From: Poa pratensis
Taxonomy: Eukaryota > Streptophyta > Magnoliopsida > Poales > Poaceae
Length of the DNA: 64,000 bases
Direction of reading: 5' to 3'
Assembly: GCA_947311845.1 (NCBI GenBank)
Contig: CAMZMU010000115.1
Coordinates: 33,377,115 to 33,441,114 of the forward strand
The notes beneath the pieces were generated by a model. It was not told the DNA's origin and made no database searches. It saw only the letters and a program-made list of their open reading frames with translations. Positions 32,990 to 44,808 of the stretch are shown piece after piece. The translations under genes and the position numbers were made by a program. Every line of letters begins with the position of its first letter. Position 1 is the first letter of the stretch.

Positions 32990-34385
32990 TTACATCTCAT
33001 ATCTCTTTCTCATGCTAAGTATAGTATGGGCGCAGCTGGGCAATGTTCCATGGCGCTCACGCTCTTCTAATGAAAAGGTAGAGTGCGCTGTGTCATTTAC
33101 AGACTCGGACTTTTCTCTAGCATCCACCAAATAATATGAACCATTGTTCAATTTCTTGCTTATGATGAAGGGCCCTTCCCAAGGAGGAGATAACTTGTGC
33201 ATCCCTTCCTTGGATTGCGTCCATCGCAACACTAAATCTCCCTCCTGGAAAGTGCGAGTTTTAACCCGGCGACTATGATACCGCCTCAAATCTTGCTGAT
33301 ATACTGCTGATCTCTCCAATGCTTGTTCTCTGTTCTCCTCTAGCAGGTCCACAGAATCCTGCCGGGTCTGCTCGTTTTCTGTTTCAACGTAAGCCGCCAC
33401 GCGAGGCGAGTCATGAATTATATCACTTGGCAAAACTGCCTCTGCCCCATACACCATAAAGAAAGGGGTCATCTTGGTGGATCTGTTTGGTGTTGTGTTG
33501 ATTCCCCAAACTACTGATGGCAACTCCTCAACCCACGCTCCGGCGGCTCTGATACACGGGACCCGGAGACGTGGTTTCAAACCTCGAAGCAACTCCTGAT
33601 TTGCTCGTTCTACTTGTCCATTGGCCTGCGGATGAGCAACTGAAGCAACGTCTAAACGTATACCCTGGTTTCCACAGAACTTTGCCATCTCACCAAGGGA
33701 CATGTTAGTGCCATTGTCTGTGATGATACTATGAGGATACCCAAACCTGTGTATGATCTGCTTCAAAAACTTGACTGCTGTAGCTGCTTCACAATTTGTA
33801 ACAGGCATCACCTCAACCCACTTTGTAAACTTGTCAATGGCAACCAAGAGGTGGGTTTTCTTGCAAGGAGACATGCTAAAAGGACCCACCATATCAAGCC
33901 CCCAAACTGCAAAGGGCCAAGTCAAAGGTATTGTTCGCAACTCCTGAGCCGGCACATGAATTTGCCTTGCATACTCTGGCAACCATCACATCTGCTTACC
34001 AGGCGCTCTGCATCTGCCTGGGCTGTGAGCCAAAAGAAACCGTGTCTGAAAGCTTTTGCTACTAAAGACCTTGTTGAAGCATGATGACCACAATCTCCCT
34101 CATGAATCTCTTTCAAATTTGCCGGCCTTCCTTTCCAGACACACATCTCTGAAACACTCCGGAGACACTTCTCTTATATAACTCGCCATCAATAACCACG
34201 TAAGCCTTAGCCCGGCGCACAATTTGCCGGGATATAACTTCCTGCTCTGGCAGCTCTCCACGCAAAAGATACGCCAAGTAAGGTTCTGTCCACTCTGGAA
34301 TTTCATGAGTTGCTGCTACTAACTGCGAATCCGGGTCTTCCTGACCCAGTTCTTCCACGTCCTGAGCTTGACTGATGGAGTCCAT
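32990..34385 (-). pseudogene. Tat integrase, frameshifted
   Basis: The zinc-binding N-terminus reads HEGDCGHHASTRSLVAKAF and CDGCQ (34146-33922). The catalytic core follows in another frame (33982-32990): D in WGLDMVGPF, D in ITDNGTNM and E in NGQVERANQELL, the DDE triad with normal spacing. Beyond is the C-terminal region FQEGDLVLRW and LSPPWEGPF (GPY/F-type). A frameshift near 33960 separates the zinc finger from the core. Integrase would join cDNA ends to the host chromosome. Confidence 0.92.
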
Positions 34386-34845
34386 AGCTCGTCCAAGAAA
34401 ACATTAGGTGGAACCGGCTCTCTGCGTGAGCCGAGTCTTGACAAAGCATCTGCAGCATCATTTTTCTGCGATCAATATGATCCACCTGATAGCCTGAGAA
34501 AAACCCGGCTACCCTGTCCACCTCTCTTCTGTAAGCCGCCATTGTCGCATCTTTTCTATCCCATGTTCCTGAAACTTGCTGTGCCACAAGATCTGAATCC
34601 CCATAGCAATTGATATGCTTGATGCTCATCTCCTTTGCCATACGCAAACCATGCAACAAGGCCTCATATTCTGCCACATTGTTAGAACAATCGAAGTGAA
34701 TCTGCAAAACATAGCTCAACTTATCACCCTTGGGAGAAGTTAACACAACTCCAGCTCCTGAACCTTGTGCTTGCTTAGACCCGTCAAAGTGCATGACCCA
34801 AGGCTTGAGACCCGGGTAAGGGGTGGTGCACTCAACTGTGTCCAA
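34303..34845 (-). pseudogene. Second RNase H domain (archaeal-type) of the Tat element
   Basis: The reading MHFDGSKQAQGSGAGVVL, NNVAEYEALLHGLRMA and GDSDLVAQQVSG carries the D-E-D residues of RNase H. It lies after the gypsy-type RNase H and before integrase. An extra RNase H of this type is a known feature of Tat-lineage elements. The frame is lost after about 34400, where the integrase leader starts in another frame. Confidence 0.88.
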
Positions 34846-35396
34846 TCATTAAGAAAATCAGCCAATGCTTGAGATTTGATAGCTGTGCGAGGCACATAGT
34901 CAATGTGGTAAGGCCCCATCTCTATTGCCCACTTGGCAATTCTTCCTGTAGCTTCTGAATTCCTGATAATATCTGCTAAGGGTATTGAACTCACCACTGT
35001 GATTGGATGCTCCTGAAAATATGGTTTCAACTTTCTACTTGCCATGAAAACACCAAACACTAGTTTCTGCCAGTGCGGATAGCGCTGCTTTGCTTCTGAT
35101 AACACCTCACTAACATAATAGACCGGCCTCTGAACCGGGTTTTCCTTGCCTTCCTCCTTACGCTCGACCACCACCACAGCACTCACAGCCTGAGGCCCGG
35201 CAGCGACGTATAACAACATGGGTTCCTTGGGACCCGGGGCCGCCAGAACTGGCGCTTCTGATAACTGTTTCTTCAGAGCTTCAAATGCCTCATCTGCTTC
35301 CTGATTCCACACAAAGTTGTCTGTTTTCTTCAGTAACTTATACAAAGGGATTGCTTTTTCTCCGAGCCGGGATATAAACCGGCTTAGCGCAGCCAC
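34846..35396 (-). pseudogene. RT connection and first RNase H domain of the Tat element
   Basis: Starts AALSRFISRLGEKAIPLYKL, the conserved RT/RNase H connection, and continues DEAFEALKKQLSEAPVLA and KQRYPHWQKLVFGVFMASRKLKPYF, the gypsy-type RNase H. It ends near AIKSQALADFLNDWT, the typical boundary to the second RNase H. The expected DASD-type acidic motif reads YVAAGPQAVSAVVV, so the first catalytic Asp is not obvious. Confidence 0.88.
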
Positions 35397-36198
35397 ACAC
35401 CTGTCAACTTCTGAACATCTGCCAATTCCTCTGGTTTTTTCAAACTTTGGATGGCTCTGATTTTTTCCGGGTTTGCCTCAATTCCACGCTCTGACACAAT
35501 GAAACCAAGCAACTTTCCCGCTGGAACTCCAAACACGCACTTTGTAGGATTGAGCTTCATCTTGTACTTCCTCAAATTTTTGAATGTTTCTGTAAGGTCA
35601 CTAATAAATGACCCGGCTTTTTCTGACTTGATCACCACATCATCCACATAAACAGTTTTGAATACACCTCTGATAAGTTGCCCTGCGTTCTTCAACCCAA
35701 AAGTCATGGTCTTGTAACAAAAAGCACCAAAGGGGGTGATGAACGATGTCTTTTCCCAATCCTGCCTATTAAGCTTGATCTGATGATAACCTGAATATGC
35801 GTCCAGAAAACACAAGAGCTCGCTGCCTGCCACTGCGTCAACAATTTGATCGATGCGCGGCACGCAAACGGGTCCTTTGGACAATGCTTGTTGAGACTTG
35901 TAAAATCGATGCACATCCTCCACTCATTATTTTTCTTCAGAACCAAAACCGGGTTAGCCAACCACTCTGGGTGGAAAACCTCCATGATAAAGCCGGCTTC
36001 CAATAACCGGGCTATCTCCTCTCCTATAGCTTTTCTTCTCTCTGCATTCATTTTTCTCAAACCTTGTTTTACCGGCCTTGCCTTTGGATCAACATGTAAA
36101 CGGTGCTCAGCGAGTTCAGTCGGAATGCCTGGCATGTCACTAGGTGTCCATGCAAAAACATCCCGATTCTCACGGATGAACTCGATGAGCGCGCTTTC
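35384..36198 (-). pseudogene. Tat reverse transcriptase, frameshifted and internally deleted
   Basis: From 36198 the frame reads ESALIEFIRENRDVFAW and VLVLKKNNEWRMCIDFTSLN (fingers and palm). A frameshift near 35860 follows. The next stretch has FLDAYSGYHQIKL and FGLKNAG, then reaches the catalytic VYVDDVVIKS after a shortened segment: about 20 residues normally present between NAG and YVDD are missing. It directly follows a TAG codon at 36199-36201. Confidence 0.92.
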
Positions 36199-36600
36199 CT
36201 ATTTATCAGTTAGGCTGGTCCCTATGGCGAACTGCTTGGAGGAATCCCCAGGCACAAAATCCACCATCTTGGTATCTTTTGCTGCTTTAAACTTTGCCCT
36301 GTCATCTTCTGTTGTTGGTTTTTTGAGTGCCTTGTTGTCCTGCGGGTCAAGATTAGACCTGTAAGCTTTCAACTCCTCTCTAGCACAAGTTTGCTCTGCC
36401 AGGGCTGCATCTCCCTCGTCACATTCTGCTGCAATTTCTCTGTTACCATGAATTGTGATGATCCCCTTGGGACCCGGTATCTTCAACTGCAAATACACAT
36501 AACACGGCCTTGCCATGAACTTGGCATAAGCCGGCCTTCCGAACAACGCGTGATAAGGACTTGGAAATTTCACCACCTCAAAAGTGAGCCACTCTGACCT
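36199..36600 (-). pseudogene. Tat protease C-terminal part, ending at a TAG before RT
   Basis: Reads ALFGRPAYAKFMARPCYVYLQLKIPG, seen in short as ALFGRPAYAKFMA, the C-terminal flank of Tat proteases, followed by an acidic/basic linker and GTSLTDK, then TAG (36199-36201) and ESALIEF in the same frame. The catalytic Asp-containing part lies upstream in broken sequence (36600-37200). The stop sits exactly between protease and RT. Confidence 0.85.
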
Positions 36601-37149
36601 AAAGTTATGGATAGACTCGCCAAAAGCAACCTCTAATGAAATTTTCCCTCTGGTGTAGCTGACTTCCCAGGAACTATACCATGAAACACGTTGACGTTTT
36701 CTGTAACTGTGATTCCTTCAGACCCATACGCACAAATGTCTCCCAATACAAGATATTAATGCTACTACCACCATCCATCAAAACCTTCTTTAGCTCAAAG
36801 CCATGAACCTGAGGAGCCACAACTAAAGCAAGCAGACCCGGATGTTCCACCACACCGGGTGATCTGCTCTACTCCACGTAATAGCATGCTCTGACCATCT
36901 TAAATACCTTGGTACCCCTGCAGCCACTGAGTTAACTGCCCTTTTGACTATCTTTCTCTCTCTCTTGGTCGTGCCACTGGTATATATATGATATTGGCCA
37001 AGTTGCCTTGGCTGGTTTGAGAATCCACCCTGGTTACCTGTATTTTGGCCGGGTCCTATGTTGCCAGTGGTACCGCATTTGCTCCAGTTAGAGGCCCCGC
37101 AGCCGGGTTAGCACTCGGGCCGGGTCCTCCACTCTGTTTGCTCCTTGCA

Positions 37150-39719
37150 AAGCTCTCTGAATTTCATTGTTTTTCCACCTGTTCAGATCCACACTGGGCC
37201 AATGAATGATTGGCGGGTCTGCCGTTCTTGCTATGACGAGGACACGGCATCCTGAAGGCCTCTTCAGTGCTCATTGGACGTGATCCTTGATAACTATTTC
37301 CACCACTGTAATTCCCATTGTTTCCCTGATAACCTCTGTTTTCCTGATAACCCTGTTTTCCTGATAATTTCCGTCCATCCTTTGCCTCTGAAACCCGGCA
37401 TTTGCGTTTGCCACTAGCTCTGAGTTTCCCTCCTGATGCCCACGCTTGTGCTGATTCTGATTGTTGTTGTTATTGTTTCCCGGGCCATTGTTGCTCCTTC
37501 CTCCATTATTCGCAGTACCTTTCCCTTTTTCTTCCTCACTATCATCCTGGGTCTTGTCCGTGGCTGCGTGTCTGTTGCACGCATCCATCAACTCTGCCAT
37601 AGTAACAGGCTTAACCCGGTGTCCCTCTTTCATGCGACCCAGCTTCTGGACCAAGGGAGCGTACTTGCAAGTTTTCTCCATCGATGAAATTGCGTCCTTG
37701 GGCTCGATACCTGATGAGGAGTGCAGGATTCCGTGACCCGGCCCATCCAGTGACGCGCTGACTCGCCTTTCCTCTGTACACAACGATCAAGATCTTCAAT
37801 GGAAAATAATCGCTTGCACGTACCCTGAAAGTGCTTGATAAAAATTGTTTTCAACTCATCCCAAGAATTGATAGACTTCTCTGGCAGATTCTTGAACCAC
37901 AACTTTGCTGCACCATCACTCATCATCAAATACATGTACTTTGCACAAACGTTCTCTGTGGCATTGCGTATACACATTGCCATCTCATAGCTGCTCAACC
38001 AACTTGCCGGTCCGTGCTCGGCTCGTAATTGGAAATCTTGCTTGGCTCCTTGAACTTCTCAGGGAAAGGCTCCGCTCTAATGGCATCTGAAAGACACTTT
38101 GGCCCGCTAAGTGGAAGAACTTGCTACAAATTATTGTTACCCGGCGAGCTTGCAGACGCTGCGGGCGGGACCCGGTCCTCCTTGTGGTACTCCTGCTGCA
38201 GGTACTGCCGGGTTTGCATTAGCTGCACTTCTTCCCGCTCGCGATCTATTGACTATCTGCTGAGCCACAGAAATTGCAGGGGCGGGTTGGTGCTGCTGAT
38301 TGTTCTGGTTCTGCTGGGGCGGGTTTTGCTGCTGTGCCGCGGCAAACCCGGCCAATGGCGGGTTCCCACCGTGGCGACTCTTACTACGATAAGTTGTAGA
38401 ATGAAGCGCGCTTTTCTCCTTTGAATACTGACTTGCTGAACAACCGCAGTGCGCAACATGTCAATGGCACGCCGAGCTTCAATCTCTGCTGGCGAGTCTC
38501 CCAATGGAATACGGTCAAGTGCTAAAGTTGCGGCATACACGTTATCTGCTGGATTGGAAAAATGACCCGCCGGCGTGTGGAACCTTGGTGTCCTAGGCGG
38601 CAGACCCGGATTTCCCCTGGCTCCCCAGCGAGAAGACCCGGCACCGCTGCAGCTGTAACTCCAGCTCTTCCTGTTTCTCTTCCTGGTTCTGCATTTGTTC
38701 TAACAACTGGAGCCACCTGAGTTATCAATTGGTTGATCTTCTGGGGTCCTAAACAATACTGCGGGATTTATGGCGTTTTCTCCTGGAGCCAGCCGGCTCT
38801 GGTGCCTCCTCCGGTGTGCCCTGGTCATCTCATTGAGACGATTTTCCTCATCCTCTATTTGCTTTCGCCTAACCTCCATATCTTGCTTCTCTGCCATTGT
38901 GTCTCTGCGCATCTGCTCCAAGCCCGGCGTGCTGTATCCAATTCTATAGCTCTAGCTGCCTGTTTTCTGGGGTAACAATCCTCGTGAGTGCTGATGGATC
39001 TAGGACCAGGCCATTGTTAAACAAGGCCTGGGCCCCAGTTGTGTTGTTTCTTTCCTCGCCCTGAGCCCGGTTATTGAGAAAACCGAAGCTGTTCCTGTAA
39101 CGCGCCGTGTTTTCACTTTCCTCTGACACCGAAGCCGGGTCTCCATCAACTCTTTGACCCGCCAGCTCCAGTACTGGTGGCAATGGTTGCTGCTGTTGAC
39201 CCGGAGTAAAAGCTGGTGGCACGACCATTGATGGTGATGCTCCCACGTTGATCGAAGGGGCGGTGTAAATTGCCACCCTCCTAACCGGGCTTGGGCGGAC
39301 TCTTGCTCCTCTTCATCCTCTTCTTCTGCTCCATATCCGAACCGGCCTTCGAACAGGGGCAAGATCGATTCTGAATCTGCATGGTCCACCACATCACCCG
39401 GGATTTGAGCCGGGTTTCCCGATCGTTCCTCGTGTACGTCCAGGGGCAGCTCATCTTCAGCCGTACCAACTGATTCTTCTCCATCAGATTGAACAATTGT
39501 GGCAGCTCCTGACACAGATTCATAGTCTCCATCACTAGCAGATCTAGTTGCAATCATACCAACAAAAACGTTAAACTTGCCAATTGGAATAACATCACCT
39601 GATTCAAGTAGATCTGATTCCGGCCCCCAGCCAGAATCATCAACGATGGGCTCTCCTTGCGAGTTGAGGGTGATCTCGCCGAAAACAAAATTCTCCACTC
39701 CTTGCATTGCTTCTCCCAT
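37150..39719 (-). pseudogene. Tat gag, multiply frameshifted
   Basis: Starts MGEAMQGVENFVFGEITLN, 24 nt after the PBS on the minus strand. An acidic N-terminal part is followed by Gln/Asn-rich low-complexity sequence (38137-38355, repeats of QQNPPQQNQNN type) and the Retrotrans_gag domain (38000-37600: AAKLWFKNLPEKSINSWDEL, then FIKHFQGTCKR). A Cys/His-containing segment (CPRHSKNGRPANHSLAQC) occurs near 37240-37190. At least six frame changes separate the pieces, so no gag protein can be made. Confidence 0.87.
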
Positions 39720-39742
39720 GATGGTGACACCTTTGGACGCGT

Positions 39743-39760
39743 TCCCACAGACGGCGCCAA
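39743..39760 (-). promoter_or_regulatory. Primer-binding site of the Tat element
   Basis: On the minus strand, one base after the 5' LTR end (CCCCACGACA), the sequence is TTGGCGCCGTCTGTGGGA. TTGGCGCCGTCTGTGGG is the common primer-binding sequence of grass Tat-lineage gypsy elements and fixes the orientation of the element. Confidence 0.88.
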
Positions 39761-39761
39761 C

Positions 39762-40357
39762 TGTCGTGGGGTAGATAACACGGCAGATGCTACCTTGGGG
39801 TAGCTTGAGATGATGGGCAAGGCGACTCTGGTATCTGGGAGATTGTTTAGCACTGCAGGGACAAAGGGTTTACCCAGGTTCGGCCTCTCCATTGGAGATA
39901 AAGACCTACTTCCTGCTATCTTGTTATTGATCTCGATCTCGATAACCCGGCTACGACAACAGAGCCGGATCTCGATCTAGGTTACAAGGTTCGCTTGGTA
40001 GCGTGAGTTCTCTCGATGGTTCTCTCGCCTAAGCTTGGATCGTAAAGGTTCTGTCTAACTAGGGCTAAGGGACCAGTTTATATAGATGACCGGGTCTCCT
40101 GGCACTTTACAAGGTAAACCCGGATTCTACCCAGACTCGGAGTCCTACTCTAGTTCTTCGGCCTTCGTGTCCTCCAAGTCCTGAACCGCCTCTGGTCTTC
40201 TAGAACCTTTCCTTCCTGAACCGGGTTACTGCCAAACCTACTGGCCCAGCAACATAACCCGGCCCATGCTGATGGTTAGCTGGCCTGGCCGGGACTCCTG
40301 CCTGGCGGGTCACGCTTCCCTCTTCATGGGCCTACCGGGTTATTATCCCCCCCATCA
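39762..40357 (-). repeat. 5' LTR of the Tat-lineage element (right side), 596 bp
   Basis: Same sequence as 27026-27622 with few differences. The minus-strand TATA motif is at about 40078 (TTTATATAG on plus). It is followed by the AGAAT duplication at 40358-40362. Confidence 0.92.
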
Positions 40358-41347
40358 AGAATGTTGAGCTAAGGGCTCAACTTGAGTTGCTATCTAGCAA
40401 TTATGGTAAATTGGAAGAATGGCATGAAAAGCTCTCGGGCTCTCATAAGAATCTTCTAGTCTCCCATGATAAGCTAAAGTTAGCTCATGAGGCTATTATG
40501 ACAAAGGTAACATCTTGTGAGCCTCATGTGGACAATGGCACAACTTCTACGCAAAATGCTTTATTGCCATGTGCTAGTCCTAGTAATTCATCCACTCGTA
40601 ATATTGCTACATCTTGTGATGAATTACTTTCCTTGCCTTGTTGCTCTAACAATGAAGCCTCTACTTCCTCTAGTGTTTGTATTGATACTAACCATGTAGA
40701 GAAATTAAAAGAGCTCAAGGCCCAAGTCACTTCTTTGAAGAAAGACTTGGAAAGATGTCATGTTAGGAAGTACACACTTGACAATATGTTGAGTGTGCAA
40801 AAACGCCCCAATGACAAGAGTGGACTTGGATTCAACTCCAATAACAAGAACAAGTCCAAGTATAACAAGAAGAAGGGCAAAGGACAAGTCAAGAATTCGG
40901 CCAAGATTATTTGCTACAAGTGCAAAATTGAAGGGCACCATGTTAGATCTTGCCCTTTGAAGAAGAACTCTCTTAGCAAGAAGCAATAAGGGAAGAGATC
41001 TCAAGCTCAAACTCAAGTTCCCCAAGTTGAAGAACGGTCTGTTCCCAAGAAGAATAAAACTATACCTCCTCAAGTTGAGGTTTCAACTAAGAAGAAAGGA
41101 GAAGCCAATGTTGCTACATATGCCACGAGAAGGGTCACTTTGCTTCTTCATGCACTAGTGGTACCTTATCCAACCCTACCATAGTTGATAATGTTTATTC
41201 TCTTAGGAAGGATAAGGTTGCCAATGTGTTTGCCAAATATGTTGGTACTCAAAGTGGTGTCAAGAAAAGAACCATTTGGGTTCCCAAGCCTATTGTTACT
41301 AACCTCTTAGGACCCAACTTGGTTGGGGACCAACAAACCAAAAATTG
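40358..41347 (+). pseudogene. Sirevirus-like gag, C-terminal part with two zinc knuckles
   Basis: Continues the gag frame from 27025. Coiled-coil sequence leads to a first CCHC knuckle, CYKCKIEGHHVRSC (40912-40953), and a TAA at 40987-40989. The same frame continues after the stop (GKRSQAQTQVPQVEERSVP). After a frame change near 41108 there is a second knuckle, CYICHEKGHFASSC (about 41113-41154), and the reading ends at QQTKN with TGA near 41347. Two knuckles are normal for Sirevirus gag; the stop and frameshift are decay. No pol follows. Confidence 0.8.
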
Positions 41348-44300
41348 AACAATAGGTGTTGACGGACGGCATTGGAGACTTGGCTACATCATGAAGAATT
41401 AAGAGATCTTCATCAATTATATTCAAGCCAAGCCATTTGGATTATATTGTTCTATCTCACATCCAATGTTCCTCCTTGCGGTAACTTGTATTTAAATCAC
41501 ATATACATTGAAAGTTGCTTGCACCCTTGCATGTGGTTGGTTTTGTATCTTGCTAGTGTTTGTATGTGTTGTGCTCTCTAATTACTTATCTTGAGTAATC
41601 AAGTATGTGTATGTTGATTTGCACATCATGTACGTGTGATTTTGTGTTGAGCCTTTATATAAACTTGTTTATATCTTAATTGGCTCTTTTTGAGAGATTA
41701 ATGGACTATCCCATTTTGGGGGAGTGATATGCTCTTTGGCACTTCACGATCCTAAAAATGTGTATACATGAGGAATACCACTTAGTGTTGATATATCAAC
41801 ATTATTTAGTCTCTATGTGGTATGTCATGCTCATGAGAAATTCAAATTCTATAATGTCCATAAATTATCTCTTGTTGGATTATATTTTGCCTCTTGTTAA
41901 GATAAAATGGATTATCACATTATGGGGAAGTAATAAGTTTTATGCATATTACAAGCCTAGAAATTGTGAACATGTGAGTTATTTCCACTTAGAATTGATA
42001 TTGTCAATTATCTTGTTCCTATGTGGCATGTTGCTCAAACAAGTTCCAATTTGGTTAAATAATTTTGTTTGCTCACATTTGGATCTTGTTTGTGATGAAT
42101 GTTCTTGGTAGGGTTATCCTCCAGTATGATATTATATATCCTTTTGGAAAACCAATTGCTTCAAGCTACTCTTTGTAGTTCCTTGGATGATCGCGTGAAT
42201 ATTTGAAGCTATCAAGACCATCTATCTACCTAAGCTTTGCACTTAAATCTTATCCTTTGCCGTATGCTTATTTGATGTGAAGATGGTCTTGAATATCATT
42301 CCTATATACCACCAAGAAATTTCTACATATACTCCTTGTCCATGACAAGTGATACTCATAATTGTGCTGAAATTTGTAAATCATCTTCATATTGGCTCTT
42401 GATTTTATTGCCCTATTTCTTGCCAAAAAATTAATGTGTTTTAACTCCCGTTGTCTTCCTTGCCTCTTGTGGATCCCTTTGCTTTACTCAAACTTTCCTA
42501 GTGATGTAATTGGTGTACGTAGGAGAGGCATTGATTCCATCATTGTGCACTTTGCCCTCAAAGGCTACTTCTAGATAATGCACTATTCTTGGGGGAGCTA
42601 TCCTATATTCTTTCGAACACTATATGTCTTCTAATGGTTTATGATAATTTGCATTGGAACTTGATCCCGATGACATGTCTCCATGGAAGACAAACCTTTT
42701 TGTCTTGGTACTTTGTGTCATCATAAAAAGTGTAGAGGGTTTGATTTATTTCTTGGAACCTTGCACTTTTTTAGAGCGAGTCTCAATTGGTGTCTCTCTT
42801 TGGGAATTGGTTATATCTTTCTTGATATATCTTTTGTTTGGTATCTCCTTAGGAATTTGATTTCTAGTTCCTTGATTTATATCCAATTGGTATCTTATTT
42901 CCTTTTTGTATCTTTGTCCATTTGGTATCTTATCAATCATGTGTCCTTTTGATTAAGTTTCAATTGGCATCTCTAAATCATATGTTGATTTGGATCTTGT
43001 ATATAATTTGTACTATCTTTGATTACGTGGTGTTTGTCCAAATTGTATCTCCGTTTGGTTATTAAAGGTCATAGGCATGCATATCTACTACATGTTTATT
43101 TTATGGCATGCTTTCTTTCTTTGTGCCAATATATAGGGGAAACTCCACGGAATCCTAAATCGGCTAAGATGTGCATGAAATTCAATTTCATATCTATATG
43201 CAGATATTTATGTGGAGTTCCTTCTATGTATTATAGTTTGACTAACTACTTTGCACCCAATTAGTTTGGGAACAATTTTGTACTTGAATGTGTGTTAGGT
43301 ACATGGGAGATGCATTGGATGCTTGTCTCATTTACAATGAAGGTGTCTTCACCACATGCTTATTGGAGCCAAGCAAAGATGGTTGATGAACTCTTATCTA
43401 CTACATCAACCCAATGTAATCTCGGTAAGAAGTATCCACCCTCATGCATACTTTTCTAGCATTCAACCTTGTGTAGGTTGTATCATGGCATGACATTTAT
43501 CTATTTACTCTTGTTGTTGTTTTTGCAATCTTAAATAAACTTCCATAGTGAAAATAAGAGTATTTTGTGTTGATTGCTTATTAAGGGGACTATATAAAAT
43601 CATATTCGTGATTCACCTATCCCAAATATGACAATCTAACAATTCTATTGTATATCTTTTTCTCAAAATACTCTCATTTGCAACATTGATGAATTTGCAA
43701 TTTCTACTCGGTTCTTATGATACTTGTTGCTTTCCTCTATGCATCCCAACTATGCCCTTTTTCCCTTAGTGGTATTTGTGATGCCTTTTTTGTGGTTGAA
43801 TTTGACGTTCATTATTACACAATATGAAAATGTTGAGTTATGGGCTATGACCCTAAACAAATATCATATGTGTATATTTTTTTGACTTCCGTTCGTTATT
43901 TTCTTTCTTAACTAATTTTGTGTATACATATTTCTTTGTGGATGTATATCATCATGATTTTCGTCTACTTAGAAACTTATATACATGAGAAGAGTTACAT
44001 CTTTACTTGATATCTTAATTCTTTGGTGTCACTTCTTTATTGCTTTTTGATTCTTTGGTGATCCCAGAAAGAATTTGGCTTATGAGTGCCGATCATATTT
44101 TATCACATCTTGGTGCACTCATCTTGGTGAATATCCTTGCCCTCATGCTTGTCTTGAGGAGCTTATTATCTTCACCATGGGATAAGACACAAGCTTTGAT
44201 TTCTACTTGCATCTTTTTGAGCTTGTGAATCCATTTAAATTTTGTGTTTTAGAGGATACTGGGGGAGTGAGGATTCCATTTTTGTACACCTTGTATTCAA

Positions 44301-44794
44301 ATACAATAATTCTAAATTGTGTACAAATATTGGGGAACTCCTCTATTTTCTTTAAATGACTCGGTTGCTCAAATCATAATATATTGTATTCATTTTGTTT
44401 TTTGGATCTTTTGCTTGCCTTTTTATTTATTTTTAAGTTTAAAATGGTTTTCCATATCATTCTTTTGCAAACATAGGATCCTTAATATAGTTTGATCTCC
44501 CTCTACTATTCGTCACTGGATATGTGCATTTGATTTCACTAACATTTTTAGGAATGCACACATTATGGGGGAGCTCTTACTATATTGACCTTCTAAGATT
44601 TTTCGCCCATTTTGGAAATGGATGCCAATGGGGGAGAAGTTTTAGAGGGTTTAAGGGATTTTGGTGTTATGCTTTTTGTTTTGTTTATAAGCATATTGCC
44701 TTTCATGCTCATGCATCCTTGCTTGTTTCTTTGCATGCATGGTTGCTCAAATTCATTATATAAACCCTCGTTAAAGAGATTGTCATCAATTACC
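41348..44794 (+). other. Long non-coding 3' region of the Sirevirus-like element
   Basis: About 3.4 kb of AT-rich sequence with no protease, integrase, RT or envelope-like motif in any frame; only short random ORFs. Purine words of GGGGGAG type recur (41718, 42588, 44264, 44565, 44630). In autonomous relatives pol would occupy this place, so the stretch marks a non-autonomous derivative. Confidence 0.75.
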
Positions 44795-44808
44795 AAAATG
44801 GGGGAGAT
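44795..44808 (+). promoter_or_regulatory. Polypurine tract of the Sirevirus-like element
   Basis: AAAATGGGGGAGAT lies immediately before the second LTR start TGAAAGGG, the expected plus-strand primer position. Confidence 0.85.

Larger units (their letters stand above)
27026..40357 (-). mobile_element. Tat-lineage Ty3/gypsy LTR retrotransposon, minus strand, 13.3 kb
   Basis: LTRs 27026-27622 and 39762-40357, with the perfect duplication AGAAT at 27021-27025 and 40358-40362. Read on the minus strand: 5' LTR (right), PBS, gag, protease, RT, two RNase H domains, integrase, then a long 3' region with an ORF on the opposite strand and the 3' LTR (left). Dual RNase H and an antisense ORF between integrase and the 3' LTR are known hallmarks of Tat elements. 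Frameshifts occur throughout gag, RT and integrase, so it is inactive. It interrupts the Sirevirus gag. Confidence 0.93.

Noticed and set aside
41348..44794. Search for an envelope-like or pol gene in the Sirevirus 3' region.
   Set aside because: No frame longer than about 120 codons and no RT, integrase, RNase H or membrane-protein pattern was found.
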